Below are positions 1 through 8,428 of a DNA stretch of 36,110 nt, piece after piece (positions within the stretch are counted from its first letter, which is position 1; every line of letters begins with the position of its first letter). The position numbers and the translations under genes were made by a program. Origin of the DNA: Spirochaetaceae bacterium (GTDB lineage: Bacteria > Spirochaetota > Spirochaetia > SZUA-6 > DRHE01); assembly GCA_020353535.1 (NCBI GenBank), contig CP070696.1, positions 3,723,411-3,759,520 on the forward strand, in the 5' to 3' direction. The notes below the pieces were generated by a model. That model was not told the origin of the DNA and made no database searches. It saw nothing but the letters and a program-made list of their open reading frames with translations.

Positions 1-774
1 ATTGCCGGGCCGAAGCTTCTCGTCCAGCGGATAGATCAGTACCCTTCCCTGTCCGAAATGCAGCGCCGCTTCCAGATCCTCGATGATCCGGGATCGTTCG
101 CTTGGTTTGAGCCGGACCCGGTCCTGGATCACCTCCAAGATCGAATCCCGGCGGAGGTGAATGCGGGTATAGCCCTGCCTGAGAAGCAGTTCCCGCACCT
201 CCTGCTCGCTGAAATTATGGGGGATGGACACGGGAAACACGATCAGCAGGCGGAGTGCTCCGATCCGGCCCTCCCCGGCATCGCTGCGCTCCTCTGGGAG
301 GGATCTCTCCCGATCCCCCGCCCTCTTGAGCTCCTGCTTGGACCACTGGAGCAGCCTCATCCAGATGCTGTCCGGGGTATCCCTGTGCACGGGCTTGCCG
401 CAGCTTCCGCAGTACAATCCAGCAGCCCTCGCGTAGAGCAGCTTGAGGTGATCGTTCAGCTCGGTCATGGTGCCCACGGTGGAACGGGAGGTGCGCACCG
501 GATTGACCTGGTCTATGGCGATGGCCGGAGGGATGCCCTCGATGCGGTCTACCTGGGGTTTGTCCATACGATCGAGAAACTGCCGGGTGTAGGGAGAGAA
601 GGTCTCCACGTAGCGGCGCTGGCCTTCGGAGTACAGGGTGTCGAAGGCCAGGGAGGATTTCCCGGAACCGCTGACTCCGGTGACGACGATCAGCTTGTTC
701 AGGGGGAGTTTCAGGTTGAGGGATTTCAGGTTGTTCTGCCGGGCGCCTTCGACCAGGATATGGGAATCGTACAC
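1..774 (-). CDS. uvrA: UvrA, excinuclease ABC subunit A (partial, N-terminal 258 residues)
   Basis: This is the DNA damage-recognition ATPase of nucleotide excision repair, cut by the left edge so that only residues 1-258 are present. Reverse-complement translation shows the first ABC half-site: Walker A GVSGSGKS at residues 33-40, then LAFDTLYSEGQRRYVE, FSPYTRQFLDRM and the RSTVGTMTEL segment near residues 97-106. All are hallmarks of UvrA. The start is a GTG at 774, because the same frame meets a TAG at 793-795 with no other start codon between. The ribosome-binding site is weak. The segment before RSTVGT reads QVNPVRTS, where E. coli UvrA has QKSTSHNP. A CxxC (C122, C125) follows. This may be a divergent UvrA paralogue. 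It lies 96 nt downstream of glgX on the same strand and could be co-transcribed. The family call is secure and the subclass is not. Confidence 0.95.
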   Translation of the reverse strand, partial: MYDSHILVEGARQNNLKSLNLKLPLNKLIVVTGVSGSGKSSLAFDTLYSEGQRRYVETFSPYTRQFLDRMDKPQVDRIEGIPPAIAIDQVNPVRTSRSTVGTMTELNDHLKLLYARAAGLYCGSCGKPVHRDTPDSIWMRLLQWSKQELKRAGDRERSLPEERSDAGEGRIGALRLLIVFPVSIPHNFSEQEVRELLLRQGYTRIHLRRDSILEVIQDRVRLKPSERSRIIEDLEAALHFGQGRVLIYPLDEKLRPGN

Positions 775-870
775 GGTTGCTCTCGCTTTAGGCTATTACG
801 GGATTTGCTACCTCTAATCTAATCACGGGCATTCGGGAAGGACAAGGGAAACGCGCCAGGATTGATAATG

Positions 871-3015
871 TTATCTCGCCAACAGCACCACCGCAGATCG
901 GGTCACCAGGGTATAGCGGTCCTGGCCCGCCAGAGGCCGCTCCCGCCCGGGGTCCAGGAAATCCTGCGGAGAGCTCAGCGCGGTGTCGATGGCCAGGTGC
1001 CAGCTCTTTCCGTCGGGAGGCGCACAAATCACAAACTCCCTGTCCTCCTCAAGGGAGTTGAACATGACGAAAAAGTCATTGTCGTCCCGATCCGCGTCGA
1101 TCTCCGCCTTGCTGCCGTCCAGGCGATAGGCCAGGCACCCCTCGGCCTTTTCCCAGTCCATCTTCTCTCCCCTCTCATCGAACCAGGTGATATCGGGAAT
1201 GCTGTTACGGTCCCGATCTTCGCCGCTGTAGAACTCGGGGCGATGAAAAGCGGGGTGGGTTTTGCGGAAGGCGATCAACAGCCGGCAGAAACGCAGGATG
1301 TCGGCGTGTTCGTCCCTGAAAGTCCAATCGAACCAGGAGATCTCGTTGTTCTGACAGTAGGCGTTGTTGTTTCCTTTCTGGGTTCGTCGCAGCTCGTCGC
1401 CGCCCAGCAGCATGGGCGTGCCCAGGGAGAGCAGCAACGTGACCAGAAAATTCTTGACCTGACGGTTGCGGATCTCCTGGATCGCGGGATCCTCACTCTC
1501 CCCCTCCACCCCGTAGTTGGCGCTGTAGTTTTGGTCGTGCCCGTCTTCATTACCCTCGCCGTTGGCTTCGTTGTGTTTTTGGCTGTAGCTCACCAGATCG
1601 TTGAGCGTGAAGCCGTCGTGGGAGGTGACAAAGTTGATGCTATGAAAGGGCTTGCGGCCGTCCCGAAGGTAGAGGTCGGCGCTGCCGGTCAGGCGGGTGG
1701 CCAGATCAGAGGTGAAGCCCGGGTCTCCCCGCCAGAAGCGGCGCACATGGTCCCGGAAGCGGTCGTTCCACTCGGCCCAGCGACCGCCGGGGAAGGAACC
1801 CACCTGATAGGCTCCAGCAGCATCCCAGGCCTCGGCGACGATCTTGGTATCCCTAAGCACCGGATCCTCGGCGATGCGCTCCACCACCGGGGGATTCTCC
1901 ATCAGCTCGCCTCTGGAATCTCTCCCCAAAACCGAGCCGAGATCGAAGCGGAAGCCGTCTACGTGCATCTCCACGACCCAGTAGCGCAGGCAGTCGATGA
2001 TCAGACTGCGCACGATGGGATGATTGCAGTTCAGGGTATTTCCGCATCCCGTGTAGTTTTTGTAGAAGCGCCGGTCTTGGTCCAGAATGTAGTAGATCGA
2101 GTTGTCCCAGCCCCGAAAACAGAGGGTGGGCCCGAGCTCGTTTCCCTCCGCCGTGTGGTTGAAGACCATGTCCAGGATCACCTCGATTCCGGCCCGGTGC
2201 AGCTCCCGCACCATCTCCTTGAACTCCACCACCTGCTGGCCCCGGGCTCCGGCGCTGGCGTAGCTTCCCTTGGGAGCGAAGAAACTGATAGTGCTGTAGC
2301 CCCAGTAGTTCTCGAGCTTCTCTCCGCTCACGGGATTGCTCCGCTGTACCTCGTACAGGTCGAATTCGTGAACGGGCAGCAGTTCGATGGCGGTGATCCC
2401 GAGCTCCCGGAAATAGGGGATCATCTCGGCTAGGCCGCGGAAGGTTCCTGGATGCTTCACTCCCATACCCTTCGAGCTGGGATGGAGGGTCAATCCCCGC
2501 AAGTGGGTCTCATAGATCACGCTGTGGCGCAGAGGCAGGTTCAGTGGACGGTCTCCCTGCCAGTCGAAGACGTCGCTGATTACGATGCACTTCGGCATTC
2601 CGGCGGCATCCGGGATCTTTGAAAAGGACAGGTCCTTGTCCGGCGAGGCGGGATCGTAGCCCCTGGCATCGGCCAGATTCCAGATGAAGGCCCCGGTCAC
2701 CGCCTTGGTGTAGGGGTCCAGGAGCAGCTTGTTGGGATTGTAGCGGTGCCCCCTGCGAGGCTCGTAGGGGCCGGAAACCCGGTAAAGGTAGTACTGGCCC
2801 GGACCTATGCCGTCGACCTGCACGTGCCAGATATCACCGGTCCTGTTCTCCCGGGGATCGAGCCTGATCACCTCGGTCGGCGTTCCTTCCTGGGCATCGG
2901 CGAACAGCAGCAGCTCCACTCCGGTTGCGTGGCGGCTGAACACGGCGAACTGCACCCCGTGGTCGTTCGGGGTGGCGCCGAGGGGCAGAGGTTCGCCGGC
3001 TCTGGTTGCGATCAT
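871..3015 (-). CDS. glgX: GlgX, glycogen debranching enzyme (isoamylase family, GH13)
   Basis: This enzyme hydrolyses alpha-1,6 branches of glycogen or limit dextrin in the cytoplasm, feeding maltodextrins to catabolism. The 714-residue product has the usual GlgX size and layout: an N-terminal CBM48-like sandwich (about 1-150), the GH13 barrel, and a C-terminal beta domain. Catalytic residues are visible: nucleophile Asp358 in GFRFDL, acid/base Glu395 in AEAWDAAG, and transition-state Asp467 in TSHDGF. VFNHTAEGNE is conserved region I. The open frame extends upstream to 3150, but the family N-terminus begins at MIATRAGEPLPLGATP, so the ATG at 3015 was chosen. Translation from 3150 would add 45 residues unlike the family. 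No strong ribosome-binding site is visible. The gene is transcribed divergently from the nucleotidyltransferase operon, with 133 nt between starts. Confidence 0.95.
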   Translation of the reverse strand: MIATRAGEPLPLGATPNDHGVQFAVFSRHATGVELLLFADAQEGTPTEVIRLDPRENRTGDIWHVQVDGIGPGQYYLYRVSGPYEPRRGHRYNPNKLLLDPYTKAVTGAFIWNLADARGYDPASPDKDLSFSKIPDAAGMPKCIVISDVFDWQGDRPLNLPLRHSVIYETHLRGLTLHPSSKGMGVKHPGTFRGLAEMIPYFRELGITAIELLPVHEFDLYEVQRSNPVSGEKLENYWGYSTISFFAPKGSYASAGARGQQVVEFKEMVRELHRAGIEVILDMVFNHTAEGNELGPTLCFRGWDNSIYYILDQDRRFYKNYTGCGNTLNCNHPIVRSLIIDCLRYWVVEMHVDGFRFDLGSVLGRDSRGELMENPPVVERIAEDPVLRDTKIVAEAWDAAGAYQVGSFPGGRWAEWNDRFRDHVRRFWRGDPGFTSDLATRLTGSADLYLRDGRKPFHSINFVTSHDGFTLNDLVSYSQKHNEANGEGNEDGHDQNYSANYGVEGESEDPAIQEIRNRQVKNFLVTLLLSLGTPMLLGGDELRRTQKGNNNAYCQNNEISWFDWTFRDEHADILRFCRLLIAFRKTHPAFHRPEFYSGEDRDRNSIPDITWFDERGEKMDWEKAEGCLAYRLDGSKAEIDADRDDNDFFVMFNSLEEDREFVICAPPDGKSWHLAIDTALSSPQDFLDPGRERPLAGQDRYTLVTRSAVVLLAR

Positions 3016-3089
3016 ATCAGTAGCACATCGTACCTGAACAGGAGGCCAAGTTAAAGTGGGCTTTGCCCCTGCGCAGTGACATCGGCTAC

Positions 3090-3117
3090 TTGTTCCCGCC
3101 CCGTATGTCGATATAAT
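3090..3117 (+). promoter_or_regulatory. Sigma70-type promoter for the MNT-HEPN'-cyclase operon
   Basis: A TTGTTC box (3090-3095) and a perfect TATAAT (3112-3117) are separated by 16 bp. Transcription would begin near 3124. That excludes the upstream ATG at 3116, which lies inside the -10 box, and supports the ATG at 3149 as the start of the first gene. Confidence 0.65.
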
Positions 3118-3148
3118 GATACAGGAGCTGTACAAAAAGGTCGTCATC

Positions 3149-3517
3149 ATGACGGATCATAGCAAGACTGTGGATTTCCTCAAACGGCGCGAATGGGCGC
3201 GGCAGGAAAGAATGGATGCGCGTTTCCAAGAAGCCTGGAGAGATTTCGAGAGTATTGTGTCCTATATCGTGGCCGAGCATAGTCCGAAGCGGGTATGGCA
3301 GTGGGGTTCGTTGCTGGATCGGAAGAGATTCAGCGATAATTCCGACTTGGTTATTGCGATCGAAGGACTTGAATCGGCTACAGAGTTGTTCCAGATTTTA
3401 GCAAGAGCCGAAGAGCTGACCGATTTCCCTCTAGATATTGTCGAAATGGAAAAGATCGCCCCGGAGTATCGTGCATTGATAATGAGAAAAGGAAGACTCG
3501 TTCGTGGGAGTACCTGA
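3149..3517 (+). CDS. MNT-type minimal nucleotidyltransferase (antitoxin-like), altered active site
   Basis: This is a small (122-residue) nucleotidyltransferase-fold protein of the MNT family, which usually pairs with a HEPN protein as a toxin-antitoxin or nucleotidyl-transfer module. The GS motif is at G53-S54. It is followed by FSDNSDLVIAIEG, which aligns with the family pattern SDxDLAVEG. The first metal-binding Asp (D66) is kept but the second position is Val68. The third acidic position, D96 in PLDIVEME, is present. Catalysis is therefore doubtful. The start at 3149 is supported by AAAGG (3136-3140, 8 nt spacing) and by the promoter at 3090-3117. The 3' end overlaps the HEPN-like frame by 14 nt, the usual MNT-HEPN arrangement. 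Function beyond the family is inferred. Confidence 0.75.
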   Translation: MTDHSKTVDFLKRREWARQERMDARFQEAWRDFESIVSYIVAEHSPKRVWQWGSLLDRKRFSDNSDLVIAIEGLESATELFQILARAEELTDFPLDIVEMEKIAPEYRALIMRKGRLVRGST

Positions 3518-3689
3518 GGAATTGCGTTCTTTGATAGGAGAGCTGGATTCATCAATCAGCGTTTTGTCCCGCATATCGGAATTCTATGATGAGCATGTAA
3601 AAAAACAGGGATTAAAATCCAATTCTATAGAAAATGCCATTATCTTGAGCGATGTCTTTGTGAGCTTCTACACCTGCACCGAAGGCTGA
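3504..3689 (+). pseudogene. Truncated HEPN-domain gene (partner of MNT)
   Basis: This is a 61-codon frame with a GTG start inside the end of the MNT gene. The sequence (helical N-terminus, then SIENAIILSDVFVSFYTCTEG) matches the first helices of HEPN/nucleotidyltransferase-substrate-binding proteins. Those proteins run to about 140-150 residues and carry the RxxxxH RNase motif in the missing part. The frame stops at TGA 3687-3689. The next gene begins 3 nt later in the same reading frame, and nothing HEPN-like continues beyond the stop. It is probably a remnant left by a deletion, now serving mainly as a leader whose end carries the ribosome-binding site (GAAGG) of the cyclase gene. A functional mini-protein cannot be excluded. 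Confidence 0.6.
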
Positions 3690-3692
3690 CTC

Positions 3693-5828
3693 ATGGAAGA
3701 GGACAGGAACCAGATCGACAAGCAGATTCCCGCAAAAGCTGTAGTAAAAAGAAAGAGAAAGAAAAGCCTGAAGGTCGCGATTCTCCAGACCTTTGTCACA
3801 CTCACCCTCATTACGGTTGGCAGTATAACCACCAACTTCTATTTCCGCTCCCGGAATGCCGTCCTGGAACTGTCAGATGATGTCATCAGAGAAGTCACGG
3901 ATAAAATCATTCTGACCACCACCCACTACCTGGAGGTCCCGGCAAATCAAACCAGGACCTTCAGCAAGCTGGTAACTGATGCAAACATCATCAACATCCA
4001 TGGAAGGATGTGGGAGTATATGTGGGAACAGCTCCTCATTATGCCTCAGGTACAGGCCTACTTCATTGCAGACACCGCTGGAAGCTACGTCCAGGTACGG
4101 CGGGAACCGGAGCTGGCCACTCGCTATATCGACCGTTCCCAGGAACAGCCCGTTGAAAGGTGGTTCTATCGCAACAAGGATTATCAGATCATTAGTACTA
4201 TGGAAAGAGTACCAACCTTCGATCCCCGCGTTCGTCCCTGGTACCTCAACACGGGAGCAGATCCAAAAATTTACTGGACGGATGTCTATGTATTCACCAC
4301 TGCCCAGACGCCTGGTATCTCGGCCACTTACCCGGTGTTGGATAACAGAGGAGAACTAAGTGTTGTTGTTTGTGCAAATATGCCGCTGCACAGCATCTCA
4401 GACTTTCTGGGTGCACAACGGGTTTCTGAAAATGGCCTGGTGTTCATCGTCAATGAGAAGAACGAGGTCATGGCCTTTCCGGACAAATCCAGAACCATTA
4501 AAACAGACCCCTCGACAGGGGAACTGCGTCTGGTCCTTGTCGAGGAGCTGGGGGAGGATTTCATCACCGACGCCTACCAAAGCTACAAGGAACACAATAA
4601 GGTTAAGTTCACCTCCAGCACCGACGGCAACGATTATGTGGTTACTATCATCCCCTTTCCGAAATCCTTTGTCTCGAAATGGCAGATCGTGGTCATCATC
4701 CCCCAATCGGATCTGCTGGGTTCCGTGAATGTCACTCTTCTTTGGGCGCTGGTTATTGCGGTAGCCATCTTCATTGCATCCCTTTTCGCGATCTACCTGA
4801 TTACCACAAACATTACCAGATCCATCGTCACGCTCGCCCGGAGGACTGACAAGATACGGGATTTTCATTTGGATGAGTTCGAACAGGTACAGTCCAACAT
4901 CAAAGAGATCGATCTGATGAGCTCGGCTCTGCTCAAGGCTACCCAGGGACTGAAGGCGTTCAGGAAATATGTGCCCGCGGACCTGGTACGTCAGCTAATT
5001 CAAAGGGATCAGCAGGTCCGGCTTGGCGGAGAAAAAGCCGAGCTGACCATTTTCTTCTCCGATATACGGGCCTTTACCACAATTTCCGAGGACATGCAGC
5101 CGGAACAGCTGATGATCCACCTGTCCGAGTACTTCAACTACCTTTCCCAGATCATCATGTCTGAACATGGTACGATTGATAAATTCATCGGGGATGCCGT
5201 CATGGCCTTCTGGGGGGCCCCCATAAAGTTGGTAAACGGGCCGGAACTGGCTTGTCGGGCAGCCCTCCGTTGCCAGGAGCGCCTGCACACGCTGAATCGG
5301 GAGTGGAAGGCCAACAGGATTCCCATCTTCCATACCCGTATGGGCATCCATACGGGAGACACCATCGTTGGCAATCTAGGGTCCAATGAGAGGATGAACT
5401 ACACGATCATCGGGGATAGCGTAAACCTCACCTCCCGCCTCGAAGGAGCCAACAAATTGTACGGGACCCACGTCATCATCAGCGAATCGACCTATCGCTA
5501 CGTTGCGGATAAATTTCTCATCCGCCCCCTGGACATCGTCACGGTGCGGGGAAGGAAAGAGCCCGTCAAGATCTACGACCTGGTAGCGGATCTCAGCGAA
5601 TCCGTATCCCCGAAAGCAACAGGATTCTGCAAATACTTCACTATCGCCTTCGACTTGTATCTGGAGAAGAAATGGAATCAGGCCTTGAAAGTGCTGCTGC
5701 AGCTGAAGCGACAATTTCCCAACGACACCTCCATAGCTCACTTTATAAAAAGGTGCTTGGATTTCCGCTCCAGGCCGAAAGGTTCAATGGACCATTGGGA
5801 CGGCAGCGTTGCTCTTGACGAGCAGTAA
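3693..5828 (+). CDS. Membrane-bound class III adenylate/guanylate cyclase with periplasmic Cache-like sensor domain
   Basis: This 711-residue receptor cyclase makes a cyclic nucleotide in response to a periplasmic ligand. The order is: basic cytoplasmic tail, TM1 (about 27-48), a large periplasmic region (about 50-340) with Cache-type features such as PRVRPWY, TM2 (about 349-372), a HAMP-like linker, and the catalytic domain (about 448-620). Metal-binding Asp457 (FFSDIRAF) and Asp501 (FIGDAVMAFWG) are present, as are the transition-state pair Asn578 and Arg582 (VNLTSRLE). Lys497 before the second Asp is the residue typical of adenylate rather than guanylate cyclases. The position usually Asp in MDYT is Asn569 (MNYT), so substrate choice is not settled. 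A short TPR-like helical tail (about 635-690) follows. The ATG lies 3 nt after the truncated HEPN stop, with GAAGG as its ribosome-binding site. Confidence 0.93.
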   Translation: MEEDRNQIDKQIPAKAVVKRKRKKSLKVAILQTFVTLTLITVGSITTNFYFRSRNAVLELSDDVIREVTDKIILTTTHYLEVPANQTRTFSKLVTDANIINIHGRMWEYMWEQLLIMPQVQAYFIADTAGSYVQVRREPELATRYIDRSQEQPVERWFYRNKDYQIISTMERVPTFDPRVRPWYLNTGADPKIYWTDVYVFTTAQTPGISATYPVLDNRGELSVVVCANMPLHSISDFLGAQRVSENGLVFIVNEKNEVMAFPDKSRTIKTDPSTGELRLVLVEELGEDFITDAYQSYKEHNKVKFTSSTDGNDYVVTIIPFPKSFVSKWQIVVIIPQSDLLGSVNVTLLWALVIAVAIFIASLFAIYLITTNITRSIVTLARRTDKIRDFHLDEFEQVQSNIKEIDLMSSALLKATQGLKAFRKYVPADLVRQLIQRDQQVRLGGEKAELTIFFSDIRAFTTISEDMQPEQLMIHLSEYFNYLSQIIMSEHGTIDKFIGDAVMAFWGAPIKLVNGPELACRAALRCQERLHTLNREWKANRIPIFHTRMGIHTGDTIVGNLGSNERMNYTIIGDSVNLTSRLEGANKLYGTHVIISESTYRYVADKFLIRPLDIVTVRGRKEPVKIYDLVADLSESVSPKATGFCKYFTIAFDLYLEKKWNQALKVLLQLKRQFPNDTSIAHFIKRCLDFRSRPKGSMDHWDGSVALDEQ

Positions 5829-5848
5829 ATCCTCGCTGCCGTGTTTTT
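5800..5848 (+). terminator. Nested-hairpin intrinsic terminator after the cyclase gene
   Basis: A perfect 9-bp stem (ACGGCAGCG 5800-5808 with CGCTGCCGT 5834-5842) encloses a second 5-bp hairpin (TGCTC 5810-5814, GAGCA 5820-5824). It is followed by G and TTTTT (5844-5848). The 5' arm lies inside the last codons of the cyclase gene, so the stop codon sits in the loop. Confidence 0.75.
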
Positions 5849-5893
5849 CTCACCTGACTCTGATAGGGAGATCGAAGCGGCCCCGGGGTAGGC

Positions 5894-8410
5894 TCACTCG
5901 GTTTTAATGTCTTTGGCAGTCACCAGGAAGATCAAGCCAAGGACAATCGTAATCGCCCCGAACAGGGATATGGCAGTGTTGCTCTGATCGGACAACAGGA
6001 ACAGGAAGCTCACGAACATCGGTCCCACCACATGACCTATTCGTTCCAAGAATACGTAGGTGGCGGTCATCGACTTGTTGCCGTATCGTTTTGCCGCTTT
6101 GGTCTTGGTGATATGGGTGAGAATGGGAGCCGCCATCAGTCCGTTCGACGCCCCTGCCAGTATCAGACAGAGGAGCAGCACCAGGATCTTGAGGGTCCCC
6201 GTGCCCATGAGGTTGTTGAAGATAAGGGCCAAGCGGTTCAATCCCGGAACGACCGGCAACCTTGTTTGATCCGCCAGCTGGCCGACGCCGATCAATCCAA
6301 GCACAAACATGCCGATACCACCGACCAGATTGCTCAGGAACAGGACGATTTTTGTCGCATCCAGACGATCCACCATCTTGGCGGCATAACGGCTGACCAA
6401 CATGGAGGCGATGTAGTAGAGCATAATGGCCTGCCCGATGTCTTCTTTTGCATAGTTCATGCGGGCCATGATCAGAGGCAGGGCAAACAATACAACACCG
6501 GTTATGCTCATCTTGGCGATCAATCCGACAAAGGCCAGGCTCTTTACGAACTCCCGATCTCGAAGTGCGAAGACGACGTTTCGGAATATACGTTTTATAC
6601 TTCTTCGTTCCCTCTTGCCGGCCGTAGCCTGAGCATCCGGGGCAAAGGCTTGAGCGTTGGGAACCAGGATCAGCAGATAGACCAGGCCTACCACACTGAG
6701 CATGGACCCGATAAAGAACAGTTTCTGGTAATCCAAATACACGTACAGAAGAGCTCCTATCGCCGAGCCCACGATCAGCGCTGAATTTCGGCCGATAACC
6801 TTTACTGCGGCCCCCTCGGTCCGTCGATTCTCCGGCGTTACGGCCAGAAGGTAGGACTGTAGACCGATCAGGAAGACCCCCTGCCCGATGCCGGAGACGG
6901 CTCTGCCAAGGGATAATACCCAGTAACTGTCCGTGATAGCCACCAGGAACAATCCCACAACCTCGGACATGAATCCGAGGACCATGAGCCTCTTCAGGCT
7001 GCCGCTCTCTGCGTAATGGCCGGCCGGGACCAACACCATGGCAAAAAAGGCGTAGTAGATCGTAAAGGGCAGGGAGAGGGATGCGATCGGCGAGGTAGTC
7101 GAGGACATGAGCTCCGCCACGAGTCTGGGCAGAAAGGACACCGAGAGGGCGCTGACAAATACAATCAGGAAGTAGGCCGGCCTGATAATACTCAAGCGTA
7201 ACCGGAAGGAAGGTGAAGAGGCACCGTCGATTGATACTCTTGGCGGGACTCCCCTCACGCTTGTTCCTCCCGCACGTCCAGCCGATGACACGAGCTGAGT
7301 GCTGACGTCGAGGAATATCAGGGCGATGAGACTACAAGCTATGAAAAGCACGATGAAGTTCTTGGCGCTGCCGAGAATGGCCCTGGTCACAATGTCCAAA
7401 GGGATGCTCACCAGGACCTTGACTTCCGCGCTACCACCGAAACCTGCTTTGAGGCTCGTGAAATGCTCATAGCTTCTGGAATCCGGGGTATAGGTTTTTC
7501 CGATCATCCGTTGCTCGGTATGATAGAGCGCTCTGCCGTCCTGAATGAGGGCGATGGATTTCACGTCGGCATCGCTTGCTTTGATATCTCGAAGGGCTTC
7601 ATTGATCCCGGAAATATCCTCGAATTCGATCCCCAATTCCGCAACAGCTTCCAGGCGTTTGGCAAGATAATCGGAGAGGACCTGAGTCTTCGCCCTTGCA
7701 CCCTCACCATAAATGTTGAATACCGCCGCTGCGATGATCAGGGACATCAGCAGAAAGCCAACCGTATACACGACCTGATAGACCAGCCGCCTGCGGGTAT
7801 CTGTTTTTCTCAAGATCTCGAAAAGAAGGATGAACAGAATAAAAACAACGGAAAGGGCGATAAAACCGTAGAAGACGTAGCGATAGACCCTGTTGAAATC
7901 GCGGTAGACGGCCTTCTTTGTGGACTCGAGGATGAGAAAACCGGCAACACCAAATTTTCCGCGCAGGTCCAGTACTAACCGGAAACTGTCGGCAGACTCT
8001 TCGATCCTGGTTCTGGCGAAGGTTTCCGACTTCAGCTGGATTCTGCTCTCCCCGTAGGTGCGGCTGTCAATCAAAGCGAGAGCTTGTTCTGCCTCAAGGC
8101 TGCTCTGCAGGCCGATAAAGATCCGCTTCTCAGCGGGATCCAGAACTTGTATGTTTTCAATTCTGTCATCCGAGCGAAGAAGCCCCTCACTCTGACTTGC
8201 GAATCCGCTGAATTGTTTGAGTGGCAGTCCGGCCTGGAGGTACGCCGATATGGCGATCTGCATGATTTCGCCCTGGGTCTGCAACTTTTCCATTTGAAAA
8301 CTGTAATAGGTGCGCCGGGACTCGCCGTATCCGATGTAGATCAGCAGCAGCAGGGTCAAGAACCAGACTCCGACAAAGGGGATGGTGTAGAGAATCTGTC
8401 TTCGTTTCAT
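5894..8410 (-). CDS. MFS transporter fused to two N-terminal periplasmic sensor domains
   Basis: The 838-residue inner-membrane protein has an unusual design. TM1 (8-27), periplasmic domain 1 (28-176) and TM2 (177-199) are followed by TM3 (212-232), periplasmic domain 2 (233-350) and TM4 (351-369). After a linker comes a complete 12-TM major facilitator domain (about 408-835), including GRAVSGIGQGVFLIG in its first half. The two extracytoplasmic blocks look like single Cache-type sensor modules as in chemoreceptors and cyclases, but I cannot assign a Cache subclass by eye. Ordinary MFS carriers are about 400 residues, so the front half is an addition. The gene starts 18 nt after the ABC_sub_bind gene and is surely co-transcribed with it. 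It converges on the cyclase gene. The substrate is unknown. Ligand sensing gating transport, or signalling through a degenerate carrier, are inferences. Confidence 0.85.
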   Translation of the reverse strand: MKRRQILYTIPFVGVWFLTLLLLIYIGYGESRRTYYSFQMEKLQTQGEIMQIAISAYLQAGLPLKQFSGFASQSEGLLRSDDRIENIQVLDPAEKRIFIGLQSSLEAEQALALIDSRTYGESRIQLKSETFARTRIEESADSFRLVLDLRGKFGVAGFLILESTKKAVYRDFNRVYRYVFYGFIALSVVFILFILLFEILRKTDTRRRLVYQVVYTVGFLLMSLIIAAAVFNIYGEGARAKTQVLSDYLAKRLEAVAELGIEFEDISGINEALRDIKASDADVKSIALIQDGRALYHTEQRMIGKTYTPDSRSYEHFTSLKAGFGGSAEVKVLVSIPLDIVTRAILGSAKNFIVLFIACSLIALIFLDVSTQLVSSAGRAGGTSVRGVPPRVSIDGASSPSFRLRLSIIRPAYFLIVFVSALSVSFLPRLVAELMSSTTSPIASLSLPFTIYYAFFAMVLVPAGHYAESGSLKRLMVLGFMSEVVGLFLVAITDSYWVLSLGRAVSGIGQGVFLIGLQSYLLAVTPENRRTEGAAVKVIGRNSALIVGSAIGALLYVYLDYQKLFFIGSMLSVVGLVYLLILVPNAQAFAPDAQATAGKRERRSIKRIFRNVVFALRDREFVKSLAFVGLIAKMSITGVVLFALPLIMARMNYAKEDIGQAIMLYYIASMLVSRYAAKMVDRLDATKIVLFLSNLVGGIGMFVLGLIGVGQLADQTRLPVVPGLNRLALIFNNLMGTGTLKILVLLLCLILAGASNGLMAAPILTHITKTKAAKRYGNKSMTATYVFLERIGHVVGPMFVSFLFLLSDQSNTAISLFGAITIVLGLIFLVTAKDIKTE

Positions 8411-8428
8411 AGATCAGTTCTTCGGTTG

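Noticed and set aside
862..2433. Long open frame (523 codons) on the plus strand
   Set aside because: It lies wholly opposite glgX, shows no family motif and reflects the third-position G/C bias of the real gene.
3116..3148. Upstream ATG for the nucleotidyltransferase
   Set aside because: The ATG overlaps the -10 box TATAAT, so it would not be in the transcript; the ATG at 3149 has a proper ribosome-binding site.
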